The notes beneath the pieces were generated by a model that did not search any database, was not told where the DNA came from, and was given only the letters and a program-made list of their open reading frames with translations. Shown piece after piece: positions 33,340-45,772 of a DNA stretch of 64,000 nucleotides; within the stretch, counting starts at the first letter, position 1, and each line of letters begins with the position of its first letter. This DNA is from Margaritispora aquatica. Taxonomy: Eukaryota > Ascomycota > Leotiomycetes > Helotiales > Discinellaceae. The position numbers were made by a program, and so were the translations under genes. The stretch lies in contig VJWN01000029.1 in NCBI GenBank assembly GCA_007644065.1, positions 310,001 through 374,000 of the forward strand, read 5' to 3'.

Positions 33340-36300
33340 GCGGAGGATATGATGCTTTGCCTTTGTGGGATAAGAAAACATAACGACGAAACGACAGGAT
33401 GGAAAGATAAAACCCCCATTTGAGGTCTGCAAAGACCAAACCTTGTTATATCCCTCCTGCGCAAAGCAATCTCCTCTCGATATTTGTCACTATTCGAACT
33501 CGGGCCACTTGGTCCATCTTCTTGTTCGAAACGGATTTCTTTAATTCCAGCGTTGCAGCGTAACGACACGACTTTTTCTCATGCGACATGATGCGACGAA
33601 TTTTGATGAGCCATGTCTGCATGCTTTGGTGGTTTGAGGCTGTTCGAAGTTTGAATCTGCTTGCTTTCCAATTCAAGGTAGCCCGGGAAGATTTGAGCTA
33701 GATGAGTAGCCATTTGAATGCGACGGATTTCCTTGGTGGTTGTTTGTCCTCGAGGGACATTTGAGGAGAGGCATAGCCTGGTGCATATTGGTTGGAATGC
33801 AGCGTAGACGGATTTTTAGTTATGAAGGCATTCGTAATTTCATACCATTCCGATTCATGGCCAAGCGGTTGACTTTGTGAGGAGTTGTATGCATAGCGAC
33901 AATTTGATTGAAGAAGTGAAGAGAGGAGGAATCGCTGAGCTGTCCTACTCCTTCATATGTTCATCCCTCCTCCGACGCACATACCATCGATGCGCTGGCA
34001 ATTTTCTGCATGGATAACCCTGACCTGCCCCAGCTTTGAAGTTTGATTGGATGATGGGTTTCATTGGTCATTTCTTGGAATGTGGGGTAGATATTTAAGC
34101 GAGAGGGATGGAAGTCCATGTTGGATTTGTTATTGACTTGAGGGTGTTGGATTCCATATGATGCTCGGAAAGGATCTATTATTAGTTCTTATACTCTTTA
34201 TAAGGAGGTGTGTGAAGTATCTTTATCTACTGACCTTGGAATGGGTTGCGACGAGTGTGACAAGTTGATTCCTTCAATGAATGTACTTATCTTTAATAAT
34301 AGGAACTAGTCTCTAGTAATCGATTTCAGTTACAAAATGAATCTCAGAACAGTATCAAAATCTCTCATTCATTTTGGAGTTTGGAATCACAAAGCAAAGC
34401 GGATTGGTACGGTTGCGCAGCTGCTGAATACCGCTGCATAGGCACAGATTTCGATATGTCCAACGTGTGATTTCAATGAGCAGATTCGAAGATTTCATCC
34501 TCATGCTCTTCTCTTGAGTTTGTATCTTTGGGAATCATTGTACGAGAGTAGCGTTTGGTCGATTTATAGTCGAGTTTATGGCTGGCTTCTAATGAAATAG
34601 TTTATATGAGCAAAACCTTGCCAAGATAGCTACAGTAGACTCCAAGTGTATGTTGCTCGAGGGCTAGGCGTTGGCAGTATGAGTGATGAGTTGTTATGGT
34701 GCGTCTCGTGGACTGTTTATAGTCTTGTCGTCAATGACTTGTTCTTAGTTGGTCAAAGTTCCTTAATATCCTTCCTCGCCACTTAAAATTGAAGGTCAAA
34801 TTTAAGGACGCTATTTGTTGACGATATCTTTGCATTCCCATTTGTGAATGCAAAAATATTGTAGATCTAGAACATCAATTCAACCAAGGTCACTTACAAG
34901 CATTGCTTATGCCCGTCTATTTGAGTACTTTGAAACTGGTATCGGGGATGAGACTAGCTGGTCACCTCATTGCCTTAGTCATCTGCTTGTTCCGATGACA
35001 TTAATATTAAGATGACATTATATTATACAAAATTGCTGCCAATACATAGTTTTACACTTGAATGGCGGTATCTGAAGGCAGTACTCAGGATGAAGGTAGG
35101 CATTTGGAGTAATTTTATAGCTCAAATTCATCAGAATATACTTAATTTTAAAGTTATGGAGTAAGACTCCAAGAAGCAAGAGAAATGGACATGATCGGAA
35201 TGCTATAGGTAGCGAGATAATGACATATATATCTACAGAGTATGAACCTGGAAGCAAGGTTTAATTTGTGGCAAAAATTCATGCTTTCGTCTGATCTTCT
35301 GATGGTCAGAATTACACCCCACCGCTTGCTCACGTACCTGAATCGATTGCTGAATCAATTGCTCTCAAAGCATTGGTATTTTTCTTACAAAGGGAGTCTA
35401 GCATCTCAATGGTTGCTCTGGCTTATGTTTGTGGTCAGACAATCGCATGTTGGATACGCAATATGTGATAATTTGTAGCATGATTGCTAAAATCGCTTCG
35501 AAGGGTCAAGGAGTGAGATACTTCTTTCAATAAGCGACGGCAAGGAGGTCTAGCGTTTGTGGTATCGGAAGCCATGGTGTTATGGTCAGACATCAAGCAA
35601 GGTGTCTTTTTACCGAATGGATGTCTCTTTGGATGTGGATTACATGCAGCCTTTTTGATGCATTTTAACTAGCTCCTGTCTTCCGATTAGATTGTTGAGC
35701 CTTGGCTAGACTATATAATTCTAGAATGGCCGAAGTGCAAATCGCCGATTGAAATGGTTTTGGAATTTGAAAATGTTGACTGATAAGGTTTGAGATTCAC
35801 TAAACTTCTCAGCAAAGGCTATTTGCTTCATCAATAGGGAAAGAATAGGTCGTGACCAATCAAGATTTACGAATGTTAGAAACTGACATGTTATCATTTC
35901 CTGGGCTTTAATGAGGCTGAAATTGGTTATCTCAGGTGCACCAAGCTAAATGAGAAGCTCCCTTCAATAGGCGGGGTGATGTTTCACACAAAGTCAGTAA
36001 AGATGAGACGAACAGGTGGGTAAGGCTTCATAAAGTCACTACCTGTATTCTACTGTACAGGAATGAAATCGAGATGCATTAGATATTCAGTCACAAAGAT
36101 CCTTATCACCTTTGGCACCTCATGTCAGCCTCCTTGACGACATTCCACAAGTTCGACCTCCATAGCATCAAACAAATATCAACAGCACCTTTATCACGGT
36201 ATCTTTATGCATGCCACGCAATCGTGGTCAATCAGCATCAACGGCTGTGTGATTCTGGGCGATTCCTTTATTGATGTTCGTTAGAAACCAACCAAGCAAA

Positions 36301-36626
36301 AGCAAGTTCCAACCCCCCAAGGGTTTGCTCCGCCACCACAATTTGGATCACCACACCTCGAATTTGAGTTTGTGACGAACCGCAGAACTTCCCTCATAAG
36401 TCATCAAAGCCTTTCTTACTTCCCATCAAAACCTCAATTATCAATCATCAAACCTCTCACTCTATCAATTCGTGCGCAAAGCCGAATCTGCAAATACATC
36501 ATCGTCGCAAGGATTGTCACGTCAGCCGCAATCAGTTGACGCCTCCAACCGGATTACATCAGACCTCCACGCCCTCGGACAAGCTTCATCAATCCATCAG
36601 AGCTTCAACAATCCACATCAGCCATC
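33340..36626. other. Long intergenic stretch, no gene seen
   Basis: About 3.3 kb with only short, composition-poor frames on both strands. From about 36100 the plus strand becomes C/A-rich with CATCA and TCAAC words, which reads as the leader of the gene at 36627. The rest shows no repeat or coding signal I can support. Confidence 0.45.
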
Positions 36627-37160
36627 ATGGCTCCTACAGTCGAGAATACCCTGAGCTCCAGAGATGTTTATTGTGATGGCTATGGGTGTTACAACAACGG
36701 CTGGTCGAATTGGGGACGTTGGGTTGCCTTGGTCTTTATCGTTCTCTTCTTCTTCATGATCGCATTCTGGTTCTCGTAAGTCTATCCTTTCAACACAGGA
36801 GAATCAAAGCTAACAGCTTCATCTAGACGCCGCAGACACCGTCAGAATCGCCAGCCAGCATATGCAACTGGTTGGGTCCAACCGAACCATCAAAACAAAC
36901 CTCCCGGATATGGAGATCCAAACTTCCACCCTCCTCCACCATATCAAGGCACCCAAGCTACAGGCACGACTTTTAACAGTAATGAGGGCTATTATGGAGG
37001 ACATGGTGCACCAGCTGGAAGCTATGAATTGCAGCAACCCAGCTCGAGTTATCAACCACCGAGAGGAACAGGAGGAGATCCAGTCTACGCCCCTCCCGCC
37101 GGACCTCCACCTAACAAAACCATGTGGGGATCAAATTCAAATGATCATGTCATCCGTTAA
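36627..37160 (+). CDS. RCR-type (Congo-red resistance/chitin regulation) single-pass membrane protein
   Basis: The model is join(36627..36775,36827..37160), giving 160 aa. The 51-nt intron has a GTAAGT donor, a GCTAAC branch and a TCTAG acceptor. A short extracellular N-terminus with cysteines (VYCDGYGCYNNGWSNWGRW) leads into one membrane segment (VALVFIVLFFFMIAFWF). Then come an Arg-rich stop-transfer (RRRHRQNRQP), the conserved YATGWV motif and a Pro/Gly/Tyr/Gln-rich cytoplasmic tail with a PPPPY motif. This order is that of the RCR1/RCR2 family (chitin synthesis regulation, resistance to Congo red). In yeast these proteins act at the ER and endosomes and their PPxY motifs recruit the Rsp5 ubiquitin ligase. 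Length is short but typical of filamentous fungi. Confidence 0.85.
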
Positions 37161-38608
37161 GGTGTGAATAGGATATAATCAGCTTCGAAGGAGGAATGGC
37201 CAAGAAGTGGCAAGGATTGACGATACGATATGATACCTGTCTTGTTTCCTTTCTCTACAGTCTGAGCGGCGTTTTGGCGATTGGGCGATATGAATTCGCA
37301 GTGCTTGCAAGGGGAAAGCAGTTACGGAAATGATTTCGTTGTTACTAGAACGGAGAGAAAGACAGCTGTTACGGAATGGTTTTGTCGATGCTGGAATGGG
37401 CAATAAGGTGACAACTAATTACCTAGGAAGTTGATAATAATAAGTCAATGCTTCGTCTCACAAAGTAAATCAAGAATAATATATCTTTGCCAAAGAAATA
37501 TGAGCTTCCTTTCTCGTGTTACGGTACTTCGTATGAATTTGCCACGTCTATACTTGATTTAAGTAAAGAACCTTCAATCTGGTGTTGATACTTCTCGTAA
37601 TGCTCTGGTTGATAGCGAAATGAACGCGCGTTCGATAGTCTTGTCCTGCAAGATCACAGCTATTCCTCTCTACCTTCATCCAATCCAAAAACTTGTAGCA
37701 TCCAAGAGCCTCTTCTTGCTGAGCCACAGCTTGACAGCGAAATACGAGACAATTCGGACTGACGCCACAGTTTTGAAACACTGACATCAGATGGGTTGCG
37801 ATTGGATTGTGAGCGGATCATTCGGATTGGTGGCCGAGATGTGATCTTCAACTCATGTTTGATACACTCTCCGGCGGTGAGATGAGATGCATGAGTCTGG
37901 TCCAACTTGATACCATGGAGTACCTCGATGGAGAATGTTGATAGCAAAGTAGGTATGAAGAACCATTGTGAATGTCTTGCTTTATACTCATTGATCATAT
38001 ATTCATGTCCTAATATTTCATTAAATGTCTTGAAGTTTTTGGTCTTGGAAATTATAGATCCAAGCTCCGCTATCTGGCCTGGCACTAATGTCAGGGGCCA
38101 AGCGTTCCATTCCAGCCCTCGAACCCTCCTCAATTCCACATTCCTCTTCTCAGACCTTCTCCCAACCATTCGCAAGACAACACCAACTCCTTCACGCTCC
38201 TTTGTGTCATTCTTCTTCCTCGCTGCTGCGTCTGCGCGTATAAACATACTTGTTATTCTGCTTTATCCCATCTTATGCCAACCCATCAGCCTCGGCGTCT
38301 ATTTTAGAACCTAGTTGCTACACAGCCCAGTTTCAAGACCGCCGTCAAGTACATCAGTCTCGAAACCTCCCTTTGTCTATCACCCGAACTTCTCGACATC
38401 TAATACCGTCATCGCACAAGGCTAAAATTTGCCCATTTCGACCTCGATTGCCCACGACAGAAAATAAGGGGAACTTCAAGCACAATAACGTTCGCAAAGT
38501 TGTGGATGCTATGGAATAAAGGACTTTGCGACACCGAATCGATTGCCACCAGTATCAATACCAACTTGGGCGCTTTTTTCTCGTGGGGTTCCTAAATACG
38601 CAGACAAA
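37161..38608. other. Intergenic; leader of the 38609 gene
   Basis: A 195-codon minus frame at 37660-38247 is open but has shadow-like composition and no recognisable motif, so it is not called. The C/T-rich stretch from about 38080 to 38608 fits a leader for the membrane-protein gene. Confidence 0.45.
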
Positions 38609-40362
38609 ATGCCTCATATCACAACAGCCATGAAATGGAGCAGGCGGAGGAGCATTATGGATATCGTTGTGGAGAGTCTCCTGAGTAAACGCGATCTTGT
38701 CTCACAGGCGACGGACGTAAAGACTACATTCTCTAGCTGGGATAATTGTATGAAGCAGAGTTATTGCAAGCAAGTATTTCCAACCTTATCCGCCAACTAT
38801 GCTAACAGTATTGTAGGTGGCCCGCCATTGCTATAATCGTTGTTGTTGGCCTGATACTTCTCTCGATTGTAACTTGTATTGTTAGGTGCTGTTGCTGTGG
38901 TATGTCATGTTGCTGTACTTGTTTCAGCTGCTTGAATTGTTGTTGCGGCAGTGCGTGTGATGGAAAGAAGAACAAACCCATGAAGAATCTCGATGAACCT
39001 TACAACAAATCAAACCCTTTTGCAGCTGCACCTCCTCCAGGACAAGGATATCAGGCTCCGGCGCCTATGATGGGAGGTGCACTTGCTGCTCCTCCATCCG
39101 CTCCTCAGTTTGCACAATTTGAGGTCGGAAAGAACGGACTATATGTGGAATCAAAACCTCCAGCTGTGGTCAGTGAGGATGCTCTTCCGCCGATGCCGAG
39201 CTGGGATGGTGCAGCGAAGAAGCACATACCAACAGCAGAGGAGAAGGCGATTGAACTGGGAGACTTGGATCCGGCGACTGGTCAAAAGATGCCGTTGATG
39301 GCTGGTGCAGCAGCAACTGGAATTAGTGCCCCTCCAAGTCCTGGTGGCGAATTCCCACAGAGTCCATATGGTGCAAGGCCTGGTCAAGGTGGAAACAAGG
39401 GTTATATGAACGTACCTGCAGATCAGTATGGTCAACAAAATCGAGGTGGTTTCAATGCTTCTCCTGCGCCTGGTATGGGAGGATATGGACAACAAAATGC
39501 TGGAATGGGAGGGCAAGGTCGATATGGATCTCCTGCTCCAACCATGGGCGGATTTCAAGGAGGCCCGAATAGATATAACTCTCCCGCACCGCAAGGTCAA
39601 GGATTTGGTCCAGGAAGAGGTGGACCTGATAGATATGGATCTCCAGGACCACAAGGAATGAATAGGCCAGCAAGAGGATATGGACCTGCATCACCTCAGG
39701 ATCCGTACTCGCCTCAAGATTCATATGCACCTAATGATGGCTTTAATGCCGCTGGAGGGTATGGGAGACCACCTCCGAATCAGTATCCTAATGATCCGTA
39801 TGCAAATAATGGCCAACAATTTCCACCACCTAATCGGCAATACACAAACGAGTCATCGAGACCTGGTGGTTCTGGACGACAATATAGCAACCGCTCCGAA
39901 GTTCCTAGTGGTCCAGGTTATCCCGTCGATAATTATGAACCTCAAGTAGCACCCCGTGGTCCATCCAGAGGACCAGGAGGCCCACAGAGATTGGCATCGC
40001 CTCCTTTGAACAACAATTCTGGATTTGATTTCGGTGGAGGTTATCAATCGTCAACTACACAACACTATAATGAGCCAGTTGAGCTCGAATCAATACCCTC
40101 GCCATCCCTCCAACAACAAGGTTTCGAAGGACAAAGTCAAAGACCGAACCAGGGACAAGGAGAGAGGAGGAGACCTCCACCACAACAAGAAAGTGGATAT
40201 GGTGGTTTTGGAGAAGCAGTGACTAGTGCTGCTCCAAGCTATGCATCGAGAAGTCCACCAGCAGATCCAAATTATCCAGGATACAAGTCATATCCAGCAC
40301 CACAACAAGGTAGCTCGCGAGGCCAACGGGAACCACAAGGATGGGATCCTGTTCGCCAATGA
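38609..40362 (+). CDS. Cys-cluster, Pro/Gly/Tyr/Gln-rich single-pass membrane protein (fibroin-3-related type)
   Basis: The model is join(38609..38769,38817..40362), giving 568 aa. The intron is a 47-nt GC-AG intron: GCAAGT donor, GCTAAC branch, TTGTAG acceptor. Only this splice yields the family motif SSWDNCMKQSYCKWPAIA. An exoplasmic N-terminus of about 50 residues is followed by one membrane segment (AIIVVVGLILLSIVTCIV). Then comes a dense cysteine cluster (RCCCCGMSCCCTCFSCLNCC), a probable multi-palmitoylation site. The remaining 450 residues are low complexity: many RYGSP, GPGRGGP, PPNQYPND-like units, largely disordered. Proteins of this layout are annotated in Botrytis-like fungi as fibroin-3-related, as I recall; function is unknown. 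A plasma-membrane scaffold or wall-interface role is inference. Confidence 0.85.
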
Positions 40363-40476
40363 GTAATATAAGTCATATTGCAATTTCTTCTTTATGATTC
40401 ATGAGTAGCTTCATTGAGATACCCGAGTGTATATTCTGAATAGTTGTACAAAGATTGAGTGGTTTGAGTTGGATAT

Positions 40477-40683
40477 TTATTTGTTTTGATCACGAGGTGT
40501 GGTAGATCTTGATGGTGTACCTGGCGTACTGTGTTGCGATCTTTGCTGATCTGCATATGCTGGCATTTGATATTGTACAGTTAGATTGTGGGATTGGAGC
40601 ATCTTGATGGCGTTTGTGACCTGGTCTTTACTGGGGGGATTTGTTGGGGATAGAGATATTGATGAAATGAAGAAATCCATCAT
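40477..40683 (-). CDS. Hypothetical small protein, 68 aa
   Basis: A short intronless frame starts at tandem ATGs. It encodes a helix-like core (PSKDQVTNAIKMLQSHNLTV) and a Ser/Thr/Pro-rich tail (TPGTPSRSTTPRDQNK). Upstream on the minus strand are an ATTTATAATG TATA-like word near 40830 and an A-rich leader. It is convergent with the preceding gene, about 115 bp from its stop, so it could also be antisense to that gene's 3' UTR. No function is recognised. Confidence 0.45.
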   Translation of the reverse strand: MMDFFISSISLSPTNPPSKDQVTNAIKMLQSHNLTVQYQMPAYADQQRSQHSTPGTPSRSTTPRDQNK

Positions 40684-40981
40684 TTAATGCGACTTGTTAT
40701 CATTGCGCTTTTGAATGACTTGTGTTTTTCTTTTGAGTGGGACAAGTGCTCTTGGAGAAGGTATTCTCTGAAGCTGAGGGCGTTTTTTGACCTTGTCGCC
40801 TGCGTCTTGATTCGCTTATGCATTATAAATAGCAGAGCCAAGAATGTCTGATTGTGTCATAATCATTTGAACATCGAGAGAGGGCCAAATGGTGACCTCG
40901 ACGAAGACAATTTGATCAGCCCGCCTTACTAGCATTCCACTTTATAGTTGGTGAACATCAACAAAATCTCAAACAGAGAAA

Positions 40982-42235
40982 TCACCCCTTGCGTGCGTAG
41001 ATTTCCAATTTACCAAATCGGTCAGGCTCTGTAGGAAAGTCGTACTTGTTGTATTCTTCAACCATCTTTCGTGTACGATCAGAGTCTTCATCCGTAGTCC
41101 ATGGTCTCAAATATTCAAATTAGTAAAGGCCACAAGCGAAAAGATAGGAGAGGCTCTACTCACGAGCATACCACTTCTTCGCCCTCTACTATCATTGTTT
41201 TGTGTTTAGTTGGCTCCTCTACCGCTTCTTTGACTCGATCCCATATCATGATAGCCGGTCTTGTAATATCAGCAACTATCTGCTTTACGGGGATGTTCGG
41301 ATGGATGCTGAACACTACGGTCGCCTCATCAACGACCGTGAAGGCAAGAGAGCCATAACCTTCTAAGACCTCAAATCCTTCGCTCATAAGTAGCTTTTGA
41401 GCTTGACTCGAATACGCTGGGTCCTGTACAAAGACTTGGAGAGGAGGGACACCTAGACGATCACCCAGTTCGGAGGCGATAGTCAAGGCAGCAACGTGCT
41501 GGGTTATTGATCTGTACGATGGTAGGCCATCATGAGCGAGATTATCAAGCGAGTAATACCCCGGACTTCCTTCCAAACTCCCCAGTCCAAAGCAAATGAC
41601 CTTTGTGATGTTTGTGGGAATGAAAAATTCCTCACTTCGAAGAATGGCAACCAATTGGCTGCAGACTATGCTTTGAGTCCAATTGTGATGGGCGTCGTCC
41701 CATGCGGTCTTGAGGTTGATATCGGTGATGGAAGAGCTCCAGGAACGCATCTGGTTTGTCAATCCAAGTCCGATAGCAGAAGAAGCGAATGTTCTTTTAT
41801 CGTTAGCAGTGAAGCCGGGGTCGATATACTCGGACATTTCCGAAGCCTCGTGAACGACATCCTGGAATATATGGAACATGACAGTCAGTTGAGTGCACTC
41901 CTCATCAGCCCTTGCCAATGGCACGTCCGTGCTGCGTGACATGTCATTCACTTTTATAAGCAAAGTTAGCATGAATACGATTGCTTTTGGAACACCTGCG
42001 CCAAGCAAAGAGCAAGGTTAAATAGGATTCGCTTACTGCTTCGAAGCATAACTGTGGATGGTTTTGGTTCGGTTGCTAATGCTGTTTCGAGATCGCGAAA
42101 CATATCCTTGGTCCACAGCTTGGCCCCTGATGTGTATAAATCTTTGACATACTGAGCTAGGTCTCTGACTTTAATTTCATCGTTATTGTCATTAGATTTA
42201 CTAATTTCAATCTCATTGATAGCGGATTGAGACAT
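40982..42235 (-). CDS. SRR1-domain protein
   Basis: The model is complement(join(40982..41105,41164..41995,42037..42235)), giving 384 aa. The last intron is 58 nt (GTGAGT donor) and adds a conserved-looking C-terminus ending YARKG. For the first intron an alternative acceptor before 41950 removes 45 nt more. It follows a TGCTAAC branch and keeps the frame (369 aa), so the exact exon edge is uncertain. The SRR1-like core is recognisable: TKVICFGLGSLEGSP, QHVAALTIASELGDRLG, PLQVFVQDPAYSS, GFEVLEGYGSLAFTVVDE, and SIHPNIPVKQIVADITRPA. SRR1 proteins act in circadian and light responses in plants and in heme-linked and growth control in yeast and mammals; the molecular activity is unsettled. No signal peptide or membrane segment. 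Confidence 0.85.
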
Positions 42236-44217
42236 TGTTGGCTGACCTGTCGAGTTTTACAACGAGACCGACAAGGTTTGTCTTTATCCAGCTTTTTTAA
42301 ATAAGGCCTAACAAAGTTTGTCTTTGTTGAGTAACAATCTTGGAGGTTTGGTAGGTGACACCGACCCGTGTCATCCTCTGCCGCTTGATAAGCTAGTGAC
42401 GTGTCACTTCCTAAATATAGATGTGTTTTATAACTCCCACCTTTGTTATCGAGAATTTGTACATTACTTACTTGACACTATATATGCTTTAGATAGTTGA
42501 TATCAACAACTCGTGTTGTTATTAAAAGACTTAGTAAGTTAAGCGAACTTGAATAAATGTTGAACGGTTTTCTGTTGATGCCAGCAATGATTCAAGTAGT
42601 ACTATGGTATTGTCTTCTGATGATAGAAGACCTTTCGTATAAAAAGATCTCTAGTAACATGCCAAGCAATAGGATCGTCACACAAGCTATTCGAGCGTAT
42701 CTAGATCAAGAGCAAACCAATGATCGAGTTTTCTCCTTACAAACAGTACCAAGTTGGAACGATATTCAAATCCATGTCTATCGTCGAAATTGTTTCACGG
42801 ACAGGCAAAGCTGTCTCTGAGGCAGACCGCTAAGGAGTTACAAGCCAGGCTCTAGTTGAGACGATGGCCTCACTTCAACACATCGATGGCTGACTAAAGC
42901 TACATAGTGTGGGGATGTCATTGTATGGCTTTATCATTCCAGGAAGATACTTGAGAGAGTGGCTCAGTATCATAGGGCATATTTATTGGTACTGGTGTTA
43001 TATTACCAGCGGTCTTTTGACCTATTTACAAGGCTGTCAATAAAAGTTAGAAGTGATCGTGCAGTCCGGGCTCGCTACCTTGAATAAGGCAGAAACGACC
43101 AGGAAACATTGGAGGTACTAACCTAACTTGTGGAAAGAATTATACGGGAGCAAAGACAGCTACCATAAACAAGATAAAAGTATTGATTCCACCAAATGAG
43201 GTTTCAGTGCTAATATACAAATCGCACCATTATACTTAGTGCTAACTATCACGCCCTAGAAGTAGACTAAACAATCTGTTGGTAGAACTATTAACGACAA
43301 CATTCCATCACTACGTTCTATGTCTAACCAAGAATCGACCTCGATAGACGAGTCTAACGAAAAAGATTCGGATATTGTATATTATAAGAAAGGAGCAGAG
43401 ATTAATACTAAATCGTAATTATTGGAAGCTTGTCGACATATTATCACTTTAATACAAAACGAAGCTATAGATAAAGAGACTATTCTTAGCCTTCGAATAC
43501 CATTAGAAATTTCAGTATCTATTATAAATAAAATAATAAATAAAATAATAAATAAAACAATAAATAAAACAATAAATAAAATAATAAATAAAATAATAAA
43601 TAAAGTAATAATAGTATTAGTTATAATTCTATTTATAGCTTTATTTATAGCTTTATTTATACCTTTATCGATAATGTTATTTATTATAATATTATTTATT
43701 ACGTTATTTATAATTTTAATTATAATCTTATTTCTTATAATACTTATTATAATATTTATAATATATTATAAAAACTATTGTATTCTTAAAAAGACTAAAA
43801 AAATTTAGTACTTCCATTATTAGTACTCGGTTTTTAGTATATACTATAAACTTTCTTTAGAATATAAGTACTGTCTATTTATTGCCAATAATTATCGATC
43901 TCGTAAAAGTCAGGCCTTAGGGCAGCGTTTATAGTAAATTAGTTAGTATGCCTTAAACTTCCATTTCATATCTGCCAAGAAAGATAAATAAAAAGAAGAT
44001 GCAGAGCAATGGACGATTTATTTTTGAGTGATTGTTTGGGTATAGTCCGCAACGCAAAGCTGAACTACCGACAGCATCCCATCGCATGACAACATTAAAG
44101 TCTTTCATTGCCACAAAGTATGGAATAACTAAATATGTTGTTGATAATGCAAAGAAAAAGACTGTATACAAGTGTCTGACTCTCAATATCTCAACCTCGA
44201 GACGGCCATGCTCGCCA
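42236..44217. other. AT-rich gene-free stretch, probable repeat relic
   Basis: The right two thirds are very AT-rich. Around 43321-43430 a fragment reads MSNQESTSIDESNEKDSD and then stops, after which the frame decays into AAT/TAA runs. This resembles a mutated mobile-element relic of the RIP type, but no transposase or reverse-transcriptase motif is legible. Confidence 0.5.
43518..43765. repeat. AT-only low-complexity tract with two complementary halves
   Basis: The left half (about 43518-43607) is built from AATAAAATAATAAAT units. The right half (about 43625-43765) is built from ATTTATAGCTTTATTTAT and TTATTTATTA units. The halves are roughly reverse-complementary, so the strand could fold into a long imperfect hairpin. 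Almost no G or C is present. Confidence 0.75.
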
Positions 44218-45772
44218 CTACTTGCCAATGCGATACATTAAGGTGCCGTGTCCCAATGCATCATAGCCGCCAGAGTTTGGGCCGTAGTCACCACCACCGC
44301 CCTCGATGTTTGCAGTCAAATTTTGGTTGACGAAATCACGATACGCCATCGTCCAAGACGCATTCAAGCACCTGACTTCGGCGTAGTGAGAATACAGGGC
44401 CTCAAACCCAGGTCGGATATTGAAGCGAGATTTCGGGGCGACAACAGGAAGGGTGCCCTCCCAGCTTCGGTATGGGACGTAGGGAACCGTTTCGTTGACA
44501 TTGTATTTCGCAGCATATTCAGCGCTAAGAGCTGATTAGTGCTAAAAAAGCTTGAAAAAGTCGAAGATGTCCTGACTACCGAGAAGAGCAGTTAGGAGGA
44601 AACAAGAATACATACCCATTCAAAATCTGGTTTCCGTATGTAGCATACAAGTCTACACCTTGGTTGTACCCCTGCTGAGCGATGACTCCAAGTAGAGCGA
44701 AGTCAAGCAAGGCGTGCCCCTGATCTCTGCCAGCCTCCTGGCCTTGCATGAGAATCTTGTTCGAACCCTCCTCAGTAAAGTTGGCAATTGAGAAGTACGG
44801 AAGAGCTCCATTGGCAACCGTTTCAGGTGATCCTGCTTTTCCATACTTGAAATAGTTGACGGCGTGGTTGTACATGGTCCTGTTGTCGTTATAAATGCCA
44901 ACCGCCATCAAGCAGGCAATGTTCGCGAAATCCCAATTGGCATAACTGTTTGGTGAGTTAGTTTGAAGGTATTCTTAATTAAGCAGCTTAGCAAATCTGA
45001 AAGGGAATTCTCGACGGTGGTTAGGTAGGTTCACGCACTAAAAGTCTGGCTTTCCATTTTGGGTATCAATGAATACGCTGCTGTGATAGGCAAAAATATT
45101 GAGCATGCTGCCAACGGCCGTTTGGTTTGCTGGGGGGAATCCAGGATAGAGCCGCAAAAGCTCTGCTGCATTGGCGAATTGGTAGCCATACAAGCCCGCA
45201 GCGAGGTATCTGTCTTCGCTGCCCTGAATGTCGGTGAGTGTGACCTGGATAGTATTCAGCGTTAGCTCATGCATATTAGACTCGATCATGATTCCAACAC
45301 GTTTCCCAAGGAGCCAAAGACCACGACAAACAACGTAGGGATTTCATTTACTCACAGCCCAGGCACTCAGTATTTTGGAAGCGGTATCGGCATACGTTGT
45401 GTTATCAGTTATGAGCCAACGGAGGGCCAATTGGTAGGCTGAGGCAGCATCTCGATAGGCAGATCTGTAGGTCTCACTGACTCCAGGCGTCGCTCCACGG
45501 ATCAGAATGGCGTGAGGAGTTGGTTTCAAATTGGCAACTGCATGCTTGCTCTTCTCGAGATGCTGGAAAGCGGTGTACCAGGGCTCATCCTGCTGTTGCA
45601 CGTGTTTCTTGACACGAGCGATGTCTCTGGATGTATGAAGCATGCCTGGATGAACAAAGGGTTTTCCGTGTGAGGTGTGATTCCAAGCATCTGCGATGAG
45701 GTTGCGGCTTGGGAACGCCTGGACGTTCCCAAGCAGACACAGCGTGACAGCGATGCCGGTAGAGAGATACAT
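44218..45772 (-). CDS. Secreted alginate-lyase-superfamily polysaccharide lyase
   Basis: The model is complement(join(44218..44524,44616..44945,45039..45244,45356..45772)), giving 419 aa with introns of 111, 93 and 91 nt. The branch sites ACTAACT and CACTAAT precede the last two acceptors. A signal peptide (MYLSTGIAVTLCLLGNVQA) leads into FVHPGMLHTSRDIARVKKHV and RGATPGVSETYRSAYRDA. These are followed by YYANWDFANIACLMAVGIYN, the signature QGQEAGRDQGHALLDFALL and a final GYDALGHGTLMYR. This order matches the alpha/alpha-barrel alginate_lyase family (PF05426-like). Members cleave uronic-acid-containing polysaccharides by beta-elimination; whether this one takes alginate, glucuronan or a plant polymer cannot be told. 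It lies about 1.4 kb from a GH28-like gene and near a sugar transporter, consistent with one catabolic locus. Confidence 0.85.

Noticed and set aside
37660..38247. 195-codon minus-strand frame
   Set aside because: Lies in the leader region of the 38609 gene, has shadow-like composition (many Arg, Ser, Lys), no motif and no supporting splice or promoter signal.
41532..41939. 135-codon plus frame
   Set aside because: Antisense shadow of the SRR1-domain exon.
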